The notes: a model not told the origin generated them from the letters alone. Positions 36,497 to 46,351 are shown, counted from the stretch's first letter. The stretch is DNA of 64,000 bases from CAVQBL01 sp963710715 (GCA_963710715.1 CAVQBL010000013.1:1-64000); one strand, 5' to 3'. Translations and numbers: made by a program.

Positions 36497-36612
36497 AAGT
36501 CGATTTAACCTCATCTCGGTGCTATACCTTAATAATAGCATTTTTAGCAGATAAAATAATGTGATACACTGACAAAATAAATCGAGTATAACCAACTATT
36601 AATGGAGTAATA

Positions 36613-39462
36613 GTGCCTACGATCAAATCTAAGTCTAAATTTAAAAAAAGAATGAAGACTAGTACAAAGTCGGCTGCCGCACAAAAACGCTCGCAAACTG
36701 ATACCTTTCGTCTTGACATTAATAATCGATTATACGGCCTATCTAAACTTAGTTTAGAAATGTTATCCATAACCGAAGCGAATAAGTTATTGGGCTTCTT
36801 TTTGGATAACGCTAAAAAAATTATGGGCGCAAAATATGCTGTTTTAGGCATTTTGCAGGAAAATAAAAAAGAATTGAGATATTTTTTTGTTAATAAAATA
36901 AATCCAGAAGAACAGTTAAAATTAGGTAAGTCACTCATGAGTTCTACTTTTGTGAAGCAGCTTATCAAGGGTAGAAAAGTATTAAAAATAAATGATGCTC
37001 GCAAGTTATCGCTAAATAAGTTTCTGCCAGGTCATCCAGCAGTTAAATGTGTTTTAGGCGCACCAATTTATACACGTGCTCGTTTTTATGGATTTCTTTA
37101 TTTTGCTGATAAAACGGACAAAACCGTTTTTCACGCCGAGGATGAGAGCTTAATTGTAACCTTAGTAACAGAAATAGCCGCATTGTATGAAAATCTAGAG
37201 CTTTATAGCATCATTCAACAATATACTATGACTCTAGAAGTGGAAATGGGTGAAGTTAAATATATACAAAACAAGTTAAGTAATGTTGAAGAGTTGTTTC
37301 GCCATTTTGCTGAAGATACGCATGCTGTATTTTGGCGCACCACACCTAAGATGGAAAAAATAATTTATGCCAGCCCTGCTTATGAAGAAATCTGGGGACG
37401 CTCAAGAAAAGAGTTATATCAAAATCCGAAAAGTTGGATAGAGGCAGTTGTTCCTGAAGATAAACCTAAAGTAGAAGATTTTTTTTACAATCAACTCTAT
37501 AAAGATGGTCCCCTAGTTAACATTGCATATCGCATTTTGCGACCCGATGGATCTATTCGGCATATTTTTGATCGTGGACTGCAAGTGAAAGATAAGCGGG
37601 GAAAGTTGTTAGGGTTATTAGGAATAGCCACTGATACAACAAGTTATTTGAACACCATAAATCGTATCGAAATTCAAAAGCAGATTACAGCTCTTTTAAA
37701 AAGCGCAACGGATATGCAAGCCGTTGCTCCTAAGGCATTAAAACTGGTTTGCGAATCATTTAATTGGGACATTGCTGAAATTTGGATTTACGATGAAAGT
37801 AAGAAGAAGTTATTTTGTAGTTATTTATGGTGTAAAGAAGAGTTGGAAGCAACAGGATTTAATAAGGAAATATTAGTTAACACGAATACAAAATTTTCGG
37901 AAATGGTTTTGCGAGAAACTAAGCCAACCTGGGTTTCAGAGTATTCGCAGCGTCAGGAAGCCCGTTTTTTGCGTAAAAAAATTCAAATTGAATTTCGGGG
38001 CGCATTTGGAATGCCTATTCATTTTCAAAATGAAGTTTTAGGCGTAGTCAGTTTTTTTAGTCGGCAAATACAAAAACCCGATCCTGATATGGAAAATATG
38101 GTTGAGATGTTTAACCCACAATTGGGTTCATTTATTCGACAAGTACGCACAGAAAGACAGCTTGGTTATGTCACCATGCATGATACTTTAACCGGCCTTT
38201 TAAATCGCAATTCAGTGGAGAAGATTTTAAATACAATTATATCTATTTCAAATTCAGCATTGCTCGTCATTTTTGCTTTAGGTGTTGATCAATTTAAATT
38301 AATTAATAGTGCTATGGGATATGACGCGGGTGACATTGTATTGCGCACAGTAGCAGAAAGAATACGTAAAATGACATTGAGGGAAAATGATTTAGTAGGT
38401 CGATTAGATGCTGATCGATTTGCATTTGTTTTTCGAAATGCTCAGAGTATGGATGAGGTCATCCATCAAGCACATAAAATTTTGACCGCCATCAAAGAAC
38501 CTATTTTTATTAAAACTCGGGAGATTTATCTCACTGCATCAATCGGTATTAGTCTTTATCCCCAAGATGGAGAAGACAGTGGAACATTATTAAAAAACGC
38601 GGATGCGGTGCTAGCAAGAGTGCAAGAAGAAGGTGGTAATTTTTTCCAATTTTGTGCGACAAACTTGCCAGTCATTATTGCGGAAAAGCTCACACTGGAA
38701 AGTGATTTAAGAAAAGCACTTTCCGGAAGGCAATTTATTTTGTATTACCAACCTATTGTGGATTTAAAAACCGGTGCAATTGTTTCTCTCGAGGCGCTGA
38801 TTCGTTGGAAACACCCAGAAAAGGGTATTGTTCCCCCGCTTACATTTTTAGGTGTTGCTGAAGAAACAGGATTAATCGTCCCTATTGGTGAATGGGTGTT
38901 GAAAGAGGCATGTAAGCAAATTACTCAAGGAAACATTACTGTTCCTGTGTCAATTAACCTGTCTGTTAAGCAATTTCAGAGGCAATATAATTTAATAGAT
39001 AATATTAAAAAGATGATGGAAGAATTTAATATTCATCCTGATAAATTCATATATGAAGTAACTGAAACTGCTATCATGACGGAAGAGCAACGCAGTTTGG
39101 AAGTGCTGACGGAATTAAGAAAAATGGGCAATCAAATCAGTTACGATGATTTTGGTACCGGGTATTCTTCTTTTAGTGATTTAAAATTTTTTATACCCGA
39201 TAAAGTTAAGCTGGATAAATTTTTTATTGGAGATATTCCAGATTCGCGTAATGACACTATGATAGTTGTAGGTATCATTGCTTTGTGTCACACATTAGGT
39301 ATAAAAGTTGTGGCGGAAGGCGTAGAGACCGCAGAACAATTAAAGTTTTTAATCGACGCAGGTTGCGATGAAATGCAGGGATATTATTTTTCTCCTCCTG
39401 TGCCGATTAATGAAATTAAATCGCTAATTGAAAATAAAGTGAAATTAAAGTTTCCAAATTAA
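36613..39462 (+). CDS. GAF-PAS-GAF-GGDEF-EAL signalling protein, probable c-di-GMP phosphodiesterase
   Basis: This 949-residue cytoplasmic sensor has a basic N-terminus, a GAF domain (about 55-200), a PAS/PAC domain (about 225-345, HAVFWRTTP, YEEIWGRSRKELY), a second GAF (about 355-500), a GGDEF-type domain (about 515-680) and an EAL domain (about 700-940). The GGDEF signature reads GRLDADRF, so cyclase activity is probably lost. The EAL domain keeps EALIRWKHP, SINLSVKQF, YEVTETAI, YDDFGTGYSSF, KLDKFF, AEGVETAEQ and the GCDEMQGYYFSPP end, so hydrolysis of c-di-GMP is expected. GTG start with GGAG before it, divergent from glmS. No membrane segment. Confidence 0.88.
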   Translation: MPTIKSKSKFKKRMKTSTKSAAAQKRSQTDTFRLDINNRLYGLSKLSLEMLSITEANKLLGFFLDNAKKIMGAKYAVLGILQENKKELRYFFVNKINPEEQLKLGKSLMSSTFVKQLIKGRKVLKINDARKLSLNKFLPGHPAVKCVLGAPIYTRARFYGFLYFADKTDKTVFHAEDESLIVTLVTEIAALYENLELYSIIQQYTMTLEVEMGEVKYIQNKLSNVEELFRHFAEDTHAVFWRTTPKMEKIIYASPAYEEIWGRSRKELYQNPKSWIEAVVPEDKPKVEDFFYNQLYKDGPLVNIAYRILRPDGSIRHIFDRGLQVKDKRGKLLGLLGIATDTTSYLNTINRIEIQKQITALLKSATDMQAVAPKALKLVCESFNWDIAEIWIYDESKKKLFCSYLWCKEELEATGFNKEILVNTNTKFSEMVLRETKPTWVSEYSQRQEARFLRKKIQIEFRGAFGMPIHFQNEVLGVVSFFSRQIQKPDPDMENMVEMFNPQLGSFIRQVRTERQLGYVTMHDTLTGLLNRNSVEKILNTIISISNSALLVIFALGVDQFKLINSAMGYDAGDIVLRTVAERIRKMTLRENDLVGRLDADRFAFVFRNAQSMDEVIHQAHKILTAIKEPIFIKTREIYLTASIGISLYPQDGEDSGTLLKNADAVLARVQEEGGNFFQFCATNLPVIIAEKLTLESDLRKALSGRQFILYYQPIVDLKTGAIVSLEALIRWKHPEKGIVPPLTFLGVAEETGLIVPIGEWVLKEACKQITQGNITVPVSINLSVKQFQRQYNLIDNIKKMMEEFNIHPDKFIYEVTETAIMTEEQRSLEVLTELRKMGNQISYDDFGTGYSSFSDLKFFIPDKVKLDKFFIGDIPDSRNDTMIVVGIIALCHTLGIKVVAEGVETAEQLKFLIDAGCDEMQGYYFSPPVPINEIKSLIENKVKLKFPN

Positions 39463-39480
39463 AAAAGCTGTTAAAGAGCT

Positions 39481-39644
39481 CGTCATTGCGAGCCTCACGC
39501 CTTAGCTTTATGTGAGGCGTGGCAATCCAGGATGGTGATACGTTGTGGGCAGTACTGGATTGCGGCAGCCCGCCCCAGCATGCTCAGATCCCAGCTAAGA
39601 GCATGCCGGGAGGGGTCGCAAAAGATGCTCCTCGCAATGACGGG
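39481..39644. repeat. Intergenic palindromic repeat of the GTCATTGCGAG family
   Basis: The outer arms CGTCATTGCGAG and CTCGCAATGACG hold an inner hairpin CCTCACGCC ... and a second TCCAG ... CTGGA pair. The right half (GCCCCAGCATGCTCAGATCC...) is nearly identical to that at 6140-6262. The repeat fills the gap between the EAL protein and the next gene. Confidence 0.75.
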
Positions 39645-39671
39645 GTTAGGATAATTTTAGGATATTAATCT

Positions 39672-40688
39672 ATGTCTTCTCATCAAGAACAAATAGCAGG
39701 ACAAATAAATGATCCTTTTGATGGTTATGCATCTTGTCCTGATACTCTAAGAGCTTACATTTCTTACTCAAGCCAAAATCAAGTGCTTTGGATGCAGAAA
39801 AGTGAGCAAACGATTCGAGAATTTATCCACAAACTTCCTTCATTTAAAAAATTTCGTGAAGCATATGCGTTTCTTGCAGCTAAGCGCCATGAAATTGCCG
39901 CAGAACTTAAGCAGAGAAATGAAGAGGGCAGGACAGATTATTATGGAGCTTTTAGAGAAGAAGGTGATCATTTCCGTCAAACAGTTTCCGCAGGTGATGG
40001 TGAACAGTTTTGGCGATGGCAAAAGAATAAAATTTTTGAGCTAGTGCAAAAAATTATAGAACCAGCAAAAACCAGGAACCGTGCCGATAATAAGACAGGA
40101 TATATTTATGAAGATAATTATATTGGTTGTTTAAAAGAAAAAGTTTCTGTCGACGGTGATCAAGCGACTTATTATTCTATTGCAGTGATGCTTCCCTATA
40201 AAGAAGAAAGAATAAATGATGAAAATCATTCAGATACATTATCGACGATAGAGTTATTTGATTTTGGTAAAGATAAAAAATTAAATACAATACGAATTGA
40301 GCATACGCCAATTAATCGATATAACATTGAGAGATATTACAAAATTGCTGATTTTTATTATCAGGCATTACTCGATTGGAAGAGAGCGGATGGTATTGAG
40401 GCGTTTTTTATTAATGCGGGCAAATTGACATTTCTCTTAGCACACTTACTGCTTGTTAAACAAGGTAACGCTGGAATTACAGAGTGGATGCTCAGAGGAA
40501 TTGCTTTTACACATGGAATTGAGTTGGGATATTTTAATCATTCAGAGGGGATTAGTTGGGATTTTAAAGCAATATTTACTCCTAACATGGATGAGTATGT
40601 AACATGGTTCTATGAAAAAGCATTTCGGGAATATATTTTGTTAAAACAAGAGGAAATGGGCAAAGAATTTAAATTTAAAAAGTGGTAG
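39672..40688 (+). CDS. Unrecognised protein, possible effector
   Basis: This 338-residue soluble protein has no signal peptide or clear membrane segment. It is rich in Lys, Glu and aromatic residues and mostly helical in look. A hydrophobic helix-like block (FFINAGKLTFLLAHLLLVKQ) is followed by TEWMLRGIAFTHGIELGYF, a conserved-looking core, and the C-terminus is very basic (KEFKFKKW). It stops four bases before the RND transporter start, so it may be co-transcribed, though the pairing makes no obvious functional sense. The style matches host-directed proteins elsewhere in the window. I do not recognise a family and assign no function. Confidence 0.6.
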   Translation: MSSHQEQIAGQINDPFDGYASCPDTLRAYISYSSQNQVLWMQKSEQTIREFIHKLPSFKKFREAYAFLAAKRHEIAAELKQRNEEGRTDYYGAFREEGDHFRQTVSAGDGEQFWRWQKNKIFELVQKIIEPAKTRNRADNKTGYIYEDNYIGCLKEKVSVDGDQATYYSIAVMLPYKEERINDENHSDTLSTIELFDFGKDKKLNTIRIEHTPINRYNIERYYKIADFYYQALLDWKRADGIEAFFINAGKLTFLLAHLLLVKQGNAGITEWMLRGIAFTHGIELGYFNHSEGISWDFKAIFTPNMDEYVTWFYEKAFREYILLKQEEMGKEFKFKKW

Positions 40689-40692
40689 CCCC

Positions 40693-43600
40693 ATGTGGAT
40701 TGTACGCATTGCACTTACGAGGCCTTATACATTTATTGTATTGGCGCTTTTACTCTTATTATTGGGGCCATTAACTATTTTATGGACTCCAAAAGATATT
40801 TTTCCTAATATTAATATTCCTGTTGTCAGTGTAGTGTGGAGTTATACTGGATTAGTTCCTAAAGAAATGTCGGGTCGGATTACTAGCGTTTTTGAGCGCG
40901 CACTGACGACAACTGTAAACGACATTGAACATATAGAATCACAATCGCTTACAGGTGTGAGCGTAGTAAAAATATTTTTTCATCCTGCAGTGAAGATAGC
41001 TGTTGCTTTAAGTCAAGTCACAGCGATTTCTCAAACTCTGCTTAAAAATTTTCCGCCTGGAACGTTGCCACCACTCATCTTAAGTTATAACGCTTCGACG
41101 GTTCCCATCCTTCAATTGGTGCTTTCAAGTGTTAAATTATCTGAACAAGAGCTTAATGATTTAGGTAATAATTTTATTCGTACACAGCTTGCTGTCGTGC
41201 AGGGTGCCGCATTACCTTATCCTTATGGCGGAAAAGTACGCCAAGTCCAAGTGGATCTTAACCCACCTGCAATGCAAGCTTATGGTGTGTCTGCACAAGA
41301 TGTGAATAATGCCGTCGATAATCAAAATCTTATTCTACCTGCCGGAACCCAGAAAATGGGTCTTTATGAATACTTTATTAAACTCAATGGTAGTCCCAAG
41401 GTGCTTAATGATTTGAATGACTTACCCATCAAAACTGAGAAAGGCTCAGTCCTTTATATCCACGATGTTGCGCATGTGCGGGATGGATTTCCTCCGCAGA
41501 CCAACATAGTGAATGTTAATGGATCTCGAGCGGTGCTCATGTCGATTCAAAAAGTCAGTGGTGCTTCTACACTGGATATTATCAATGAAGTAAAAGCGAT
41601 TATTCCTAAAATCATGCAAGGTCTGCCGCCCGCATTGAATTTAAAAATATTTGGTGATCAATCTATTTTTGTTAGAGCAGCGATTAATGGTGTTGTTCGC
41701 GAGGCTATTATTGCGGCCATATTGACTGGGCTTATGATTTTGTTATTTGTGGGCAGTTGGCGCAGTACATTAATTATTACTATTTCTATTCCGCTATCCA
41801 TACTTGCTTCTATTATTACTTTTTCAGCCCTGGGTGAAACGATTAATATCATGACACTGGGTGGTTTAGCATTAGCTGTTGGTATTTTAGTGGATGACGC
41901 TACGGTCGCAATTGAAAATATCAATTGGAATTTGGATCAAGGAAAAGAAGTTGAGACAGCGATTCTCGATGGTGCAGAGCAAATTGCTGTTCCTGCTTTG
42001 GTTTCAACACTCTGTATTTGCATAGTCTTTGTTCCTATGTTTTTCTTAAGTGGAGTTGCGCATTATTTATTTGCGCCTTTAGCAGAAGCAGTGATATTTG
42101 CTATGTTGGCTTCTTATATATTGTCTAGGACCCTGGTGGCGACACTTGCAAAATATTGGTTGCATAAACGTACTTCAGTAACAGAAGAACATACAAATCA
42201 AAAACAAAATTTATTCGCACGTTTACAACATAGATTTGAACAGCGTTTTCAAACATTACGTAAAAATTACCGTAGTTTGCTGGAAATTATTCTTGAGCAA
42301 CGAAAGATTTTTGTTATTGGATTTTTAGCAATTATTGTGGCTTCATTAATTATTTTATTACCTTGGTTAGGATCGGATTTTTTTCCAAACGTGGATGCGG
42401 GTCAAATTAAATTACATTTACACGGTGTAACCGGTATGCGCGTGGAAGAAACAGCAAAAGTCTGCGCAGAAGTAGGGAAGGTTATTCGTCAAGTGATCCC
42501 CGCAAAAGAACTGAGTACGATTGTTGATAATATTGGGTTGCCCGTGAGTGGAATTAATCTTTCCTACAGTAATTCAAGCCCTGTTGGCCCTTCCGACGCG
42601 GATATTTTAATTTCATTAAGTGAGAAACATCATGCAACAGCGGATTATGTGCGTCAATTAAGATTGATTTTGCCAAAAAAATTTCCTGGTGTGACATTTG
42701 CTTTTCTTCCAGCAGATATGGTGGGACAAATTCTTAATTTTGGATTACCGGCTCCAATTGATTTACAAATTGTTGGACTTAAGGCGGAGCCTAATCGTCG
42801 ATATGCGGCCATGCTTCTCGATAAAATTAGGCATATTCCTGGAATTGTAGATGCGCACATTCATCAGGCTTTCAATTATCCACAATTAGATATCAATGTG
42901 AATAGAAGTTTGGCTAAAGAGCTTGGATTAACCCAATTTGATGTCGCTTCAAATATGTTGATTTCTTTGTCTGGCAGCTTTCAAACTTCGCCTACATTTT
43001 GGTTGGATACAGAAACAGGGGTGTCTTATCCTATTGTCACACAAACTCCACAGTACCGTATTGACTCTCTGCAGGCATTGCAAAACATTCCTCTTACCAG
43101 TGTAGGAAGGAAGTTACAAATTTTAGGCGCGCTCTCCACCCTCAATCGCACGTTTAATTCCGCTGTGGAGTCGCATTATAATGTACAACCTGTGATTGAT
43201 ATTTTTGCGTCTGTGCAAGATCGTGATCTTGGTGGGGTAGGAAAGGATATTAATAAGATTCTTACTGCTACAGCTAAAGATGTGCCCAAAGGCTCAACAG
43301 TGATTGCACGTGGCCAAATGCAGACACAAATAACCTCTTTCCGAGGTTTATACTTAGGTCTTATTTTTGCCATTGTTTTGGTTTATTTATTAATTGTAGT
43401 GAATTTCCAATCCTGGATAGACCCATTCATTATAATAACAGCATTACCCGCCAGTATTGCTGGTATTGCATGGATGTTATTCTTGACTCATACCACTGTC
43501 AGTGTTCCTGCATTAACAGGCGCCGTTATGTGTATGGGTGTTGCAACAGCGAATAGTATTCTGGTTGTGAGCTTTGCGCGACACTCTATGCAGGAGGGGA

Positions 43601-43833
43601 AGGATGCGGTTACATCTGTACTTGAAGCAGGATTTACTCGCTTACGTCCGGTTATGATGACGGCATCCGCCATGATCATTGGTATGTTGCCAATGGCGCT
43701 AGGCTTAGGCGAGGGTGGAGAGCAGAATGCGCCTCTGGGACGTGCTGTGATTGGTGGTTTAATTTTTGCGACAGTAGCGACATTGTTTTTTGTGCCAGCG
43801 GTTTTTTGTTTGGTACATGGTAGAAGAAAGTAA
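40693..43833 (+). CDS. RND efflux transporter, inner-membrane subunit (HAE1/AcrB type)
   Basis: This 1046-residue proton-driven pump subunit has a first membrane helix near the N-terminus (PYTFIVLALLLLLLGPLTIL). The periplasmic porter domain contains PFPN-like KDIFPNINIPVVSVVWSYTG. The TM4 proton relay is GGLALAVGILVDDATVAIEN with the Asp-Asp pair, the second periplasmic loop contains GSDFFPNVDAGQI, and TM10-11 follow with TGAVMCMGVATANSIL. The C-terminus ends at GRRK. It is expected to work as a trimer with the adaptor and outer-membrane genes at 46482-49102, but those are 2.6 kb away, past an ABC exporter gene, an unusual split. The substrate cannot be read from the sequence. Confidence 0.92.
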   Translation: MWIVRIALTRPYTFIVLALLLLLLGPLTILWTPKDIFPNINIPVVSVVWSYTGLVPKEMSGRITSVFERALTTTVNDIEHIESQSLTGVSVVKIFFHPAVKIAVALSQVTAISQTLLKNFPPGTLPPLILSYNASTVPILQLVLSSVKLSEQELNDLGNNFIRTQLAVVQGAALPYPYGGKVRQVQVDLNPPAMQAYGVSAQDVNNAVDNQNLILPAGTQKMGLYEYFIKLNGSPKVLNDLNDLPIKTEKGSVLYIHDVAHVRDGFPPQTNIVNVNGSRAVLMSIQKVSGASTLDIINEVKAIIPKIMQGLPPALNLKIFGDQSIFVRAAINGVVREAIIAAILTGLMILLFVGSWRSTLIITISIPLSILASIITFSALGETINIMTLGGLALAVGILVDDATVAIENINWNLDQGKEVETAILDGAEQIAVPALVSTLCICIVFVPMFFLSGVAHYLFAPLAEAVIFAMLASYILSRTLVATLAKYWLHKRTSVTEEHTNQKQNLFARLQHRFEQRFQTLRKNYRSLLEIILEQRKIFVIGFLAIIVASLIILLPWLGSDFFPNVDAGQIKLHLHGVTGMRVEETAKVCAEVGKVIRQVIPAKELSTIVDNIGLPVSGINLSYSNSSPVGPSDADILISLSEKHHATADYVRQLRLILPKKFPGVTFAFLPADMVGQILNFGLPAPIDLQIVGLKAEPNRRYAAMLLDKIRHIPGIVDAHIHQAFNYPQLDINVNRSLAKELGLTQFDVASNMLISLSGSFQTSPTFWLDTETGVSYPIVTQTPQYRIDSLQALQNIPLTSVGRKLQILGALSTLNRTFNSAVESHYNVQPVIDIFASVQDRDLGGVGKDINKILTATAKDVPKGSTVIARGQMQTQITSFRGLYLGLIFAIVLVYLLIVVNFQSWIDPFIIITALPASIAGIAWMLFLTHTTVSVPALTGAVMCMGVATANSILVVSFARHSMQEGKDAVTSVLEAGFTRLRPVMMTASAMIIGMLPMALGLGEGGEQNAPLGRAVIGGLIFATVATLFFVPAVFCLVHGRRK

Positions 43834-43891
43834 GCGTAATGAGGTGTTGTATATTCTATTAAGCTCGTGCTAAAATTGATCAATTTTATTT

Positions 43892-43948
43892 AACCTAGAT
43901 TCAATGCAGTAGCCTCTCGCAGTAGGGTTTAACTGCCGAATCTAGGTT
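43892..43948 (+). other. Structured stem-loop, possibly the right end of a decayed IS200/IS605-like element
   Basis: AACCTAGATTC (43892-43902) pairs exactly with GAATCTAGGTT (43938-43948). Inside it GCAGT (43906-43910) pairs with ACTGC (43932-43936), giving a long two-part stem. The text right after, TTAAGCAGGAATCCCCG, resembles the 3' ends of IS605/TnpB elements that encode the omega RNA scaffold. No tnpA or tnpB gene is nearby. It could instead be an RNA leader of the ABC transporter gene, which starts 52 bases on. Confidence 0.4.
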
Positions 43949-44000
43949 TAAGCAGGAATCCCCGAACGGAATCGTAACTCACTACTTTTTTTAAACTACT

Positions 44001-46178
44001 ATGTTTAGTCGATTTACGAGAACAATTAAAAATATACATCCATATATTTTTTCTAAAATAAACGCCAAAATGCTCGCAGAAGGTTTTGTTTGGACTGTCA
44101 CGGGCATGGGTTTAGATTTCCTTGTACCCTATATTTTTGGACAAACAGTTTCATTGCTTGCCTCAAGGGCACCATCGGCAGTGCTATTAGGGATTGAAAT
44201 GGGCCCTTGGACTATGGTTGCAACAGGGGCGACTGCATATGTTGTTCGTTTGATCGTTACGGATACTCGAAATATTACTTACGTACCAATAGCACCACGT
44301 GCATTTCAAAAAGCCATTTGTGACTACACAGCAAAAGCGGTAAATTGTTCGATAGAAAATAGGTCCAAACCGGGTGAGGATATAATTCGCTTACAAAAAG
44401 GTATCATCGCAGTTTCCTCTATCAGCGCACTCGCCTGCACTCAGCTAGTGCCCGTTATAGGTTCTACTCTAACTTCCGCTGGTATACTTTCTTGGACATA
44501 TGGGCCCCAATTTGGAGGGTGCTTAGTTGCCGCAGTAGGAGCTTCTGCTGTATACAATGCAAGAGCTGCTAAGACAATTATAGATTTGCGCAGCGCATCT
44601 CTTGAAGTCGGTAACAAAAGTTTTGACGAACTTATGACAGCTATTAATCATTTCCAACCTATTCAATCCTTTTTAAAAGAAGAATTTGAGTTAGCACGAG
44701 TAAAAAAATCTCAGCAAGCTTATGCTGCTATTGAAACCAAATCTGCTGGATTCAGTTATCAAATAGCCAGAAAACAGGATATTTTCCAAGGTTTAGTTTT
44801 TGCGTTAATGAATTTATTAGCAGGAAGAGGTGTATTGAATGGTCAATTATCTGCTGGAGATTTTGCTACGATTCAAGCTTTATCCATGCAATTCTTTAGT
44901 GGTTTTGCTGCATTTGGCCAATCTGTTAGCCAAGTTGTTTCATCTGCTAGAGATTCTGAAGTTTTTTTCGATTACATACATACTCCGCCTCAGATTATTG
45001 ATAGATTTCCAGACGCCAAATTAAATATCGAACCGGGTAAGGGCAATGTTGAGTTTAAAAAAGTTTGTTTTACTTATAAAAATAGACCGGATACTCAAGT
45101 CTTAACAGATGTATTATGTCAAATACCATCAGGAGGAAAAATTGGGTTCGCAGGTGCTACAGGAAGTGGCAAAACAACCATACTAAGATTGCTTTATCGA
45201 TTTATAGATCCTACGAGCGGAGAAATTTTAATTGATGGTAAAAGTATTTCGGAAGTAAGTCTCAAATCTCTCCGCTCAAGCATTGGCATTATCGAACAAG
45301 ATCCAGTCTTAATGAGCGGAACTCTTTTAGAAAATATTCTGTATGGTGTTATTACTCTTGATGGAACCCCTGAAAGAATAGCGATAGACAATATATTGGA
45401 AGCTGTGCGTTTAGATAGGCAAGATATTGATGCTAAAGAAGCTGCTGCTAAAACTCAAAAAGATTCTAAAAGTGAAGTAAAAGCTGTTTCAGCTTGTCCT
45501 CGTAGAGTATATCAATTTCCAGAAAATTCCTTGGAGCGAAATCTGATAAATGCTGTGTTAAATGCAGCACATAGTGCTCGCCTCATTGATTTTATAGACA
45601 AAGAAAAAGATGGTCTCCTCACGATGATTGAAGAAAGGGGAACAAATTTATCAGGTGGACAAAAACAACGTGTTGCTATTGCACGGGTATTGATGAGAGG
45701 AGAAAATCTCAAAATTTTATTGTTAGACGAAGCGACTTCCTCATTGGATGCTAAAACTGAAGCCATTGTGCAACAAAATATTGATGAAATAGGAACAAAC
45801 TTAGGGTTGACGCAAATATGGATTACCCATCATTTGACTAATTTAATCAATGCACATGCTATTTATGTTTTGGAAAATGGAAAAATTGTTCAGCAAGGAA
45901 CGCATGATGAATTAATTTCGCAAGATGGAAATTATGCAAGATTATGGGCTGACCAAACTCGTGATAAAAGTGAAGAGAAAGTAAGTCCTAGATCAGGCCA
46001 AGCCAGTTTTAATCAAGCAAGTCGACGTCATTCTGTATTATTTAAAGATAAATCGAAATCGCAACCGGAAGAACATGTTATTACTATTTCGGATCAATCA
46101 TCAGATAGTGTCTCCATCGATATGTCTGAAGATTCAGTGGTCTTATGGCATTGCAATAGCCATGCGAGAAAGAGCTAA
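44001..46178 (+). CDS. ABC exporter, fused membrane and ATPase domains (HMT/ATM1-like)
   Basis: This 725-residue half-transporter has an N-terminal membrane domain with five or six helices (to about residue 320) and a nucleotide-binding domain with GATGSGKTT (Walker A), a GIIEQDPVLMSGTLLENILYG Q-loop region, LSGGQKQRVAIARVL (signature), ILLLDEATSSLDA (Walker B) and the ITHH His. Between the Q-loop region and the signature there are about 50 extra residues (near nt 45400-45560, Lys/Ala-rich then PRRVYQFPENSLERN) that such exporters normally lack. A Ser-rich tail of about 75 residues follows. The overall pattern fits the ATM1/HMT1 branch, but the membrane domain is divergent and substrate is unknown. 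Confidence 0.85.
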   Translation: MFSRFTRTIKNIHPYIFSKINAKMLAEGFVWTVTGMGLDFLVPYIFGQTVSLLASRAPSAVLLGIEMGPWTMVATGATAYVVRLIVTDTRNITYVPIAPRAFQKAICDYTAKAVNCSIENRSKPGEDIIRLQKGIIAVSSISALACTQLVPVIGSTLTSAGILSWTYGPQFGGCLVAAVGASAVYNARAAKTIIDLRSASLEVGNKSFDELMTAINHFQPIQSFLKEEFELARVKKSQQAYAAIETKSAGFSYQIARKQDIFQGLVFALMNLLAGRGVLNGQLSAGDFATIQALSMQFFSGFAAFGQSVSQVVSSARDSEVFFDYIHTPPQIIDRFPDAKLNIEPGKGNVEFKKVCFTYKNRPDTQVLTDVLCQIPSGGKIGFAGATGSGKTTILRLLYRFIDPTSGEILIDGKSISEVSLKSLRSSIGIIEQDPVLMSGTLLENILYGVITLDGTPERIAIDNILEAVRLDRQDIDAKEAAAKTQKDSKSEVKAVSACPRRVYQFPENSLERNLINAVLNAAHSARLIDFIDKEKDGLLTMIEERGTNLSGGQKQRVAIARVLMRGENLKILLLDEATSSLDAKTEAIVQQNIDEIGTNLGLTQIWITHHLTNLINAHAIYVLENGKIVQQGTHDELISQDGNYARLWADQTRDKSEEKVSPRSGQASFNQASRRHSVLFKDKSKSQPEEHVITISDQSSDSVSIDMSEDSVVLWHCNSHARKS

Positions 46179-46204
46179 ATTCTAGTCGACGGAAAGACAC
46201 ATGT

Positions 46205-46351
46205 ACAAAGGAGGCTTACATTGGCTTAGAGCAGGGATATACGGAATTTGAATGGAAAAAAGCATGTTCTCCATAGGATTCTGATCATCCTCGTTTAGCA
46301 AAATTTATGGTTAATGCGGTGAAGATATTTGCTGAAAAAGAGCTTTCTTAA
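46205..46351 (+). pseudogene. Unidentified gene fragment with an internal stop
   Basis: One frame reads KEAYIGLEQGYTEFEWKK, hits a TAG, and goes on as DSDHPRLAKFMVNAVKIF to a TAA. The amino-acid composition is protein-like on both sides of the stop. The end is loosely like the C-terminal ligand-binding domain of TipA-type MerR regulators, but the match is too short to name. It lies in the 300-base gap before the adaptor gene, which otherwise shows only an AT-rich promoter-like stretch. Confidence 0.3.

Noticed and set aside
36497..36595. 33-codon extension of glmS
   Set aside because: The family needs Cys directly after the start Met, which fixes the start at 36496.
36497..36612. Possible glmS ribozyme upstream of glmS
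   Set aside because: The gap is too short, is shared with a divergent gene, and no catalytic-core-like pairing was seen. Gammaproteobacteria normally control glmS by small RNAs.
41658..43883. Several minus-strand frames opposite the RND transporter
   Set aside because: They are shadows of a long, clearly coding gene. Their Pro/Arg/Ser-rich content is antisense-like.
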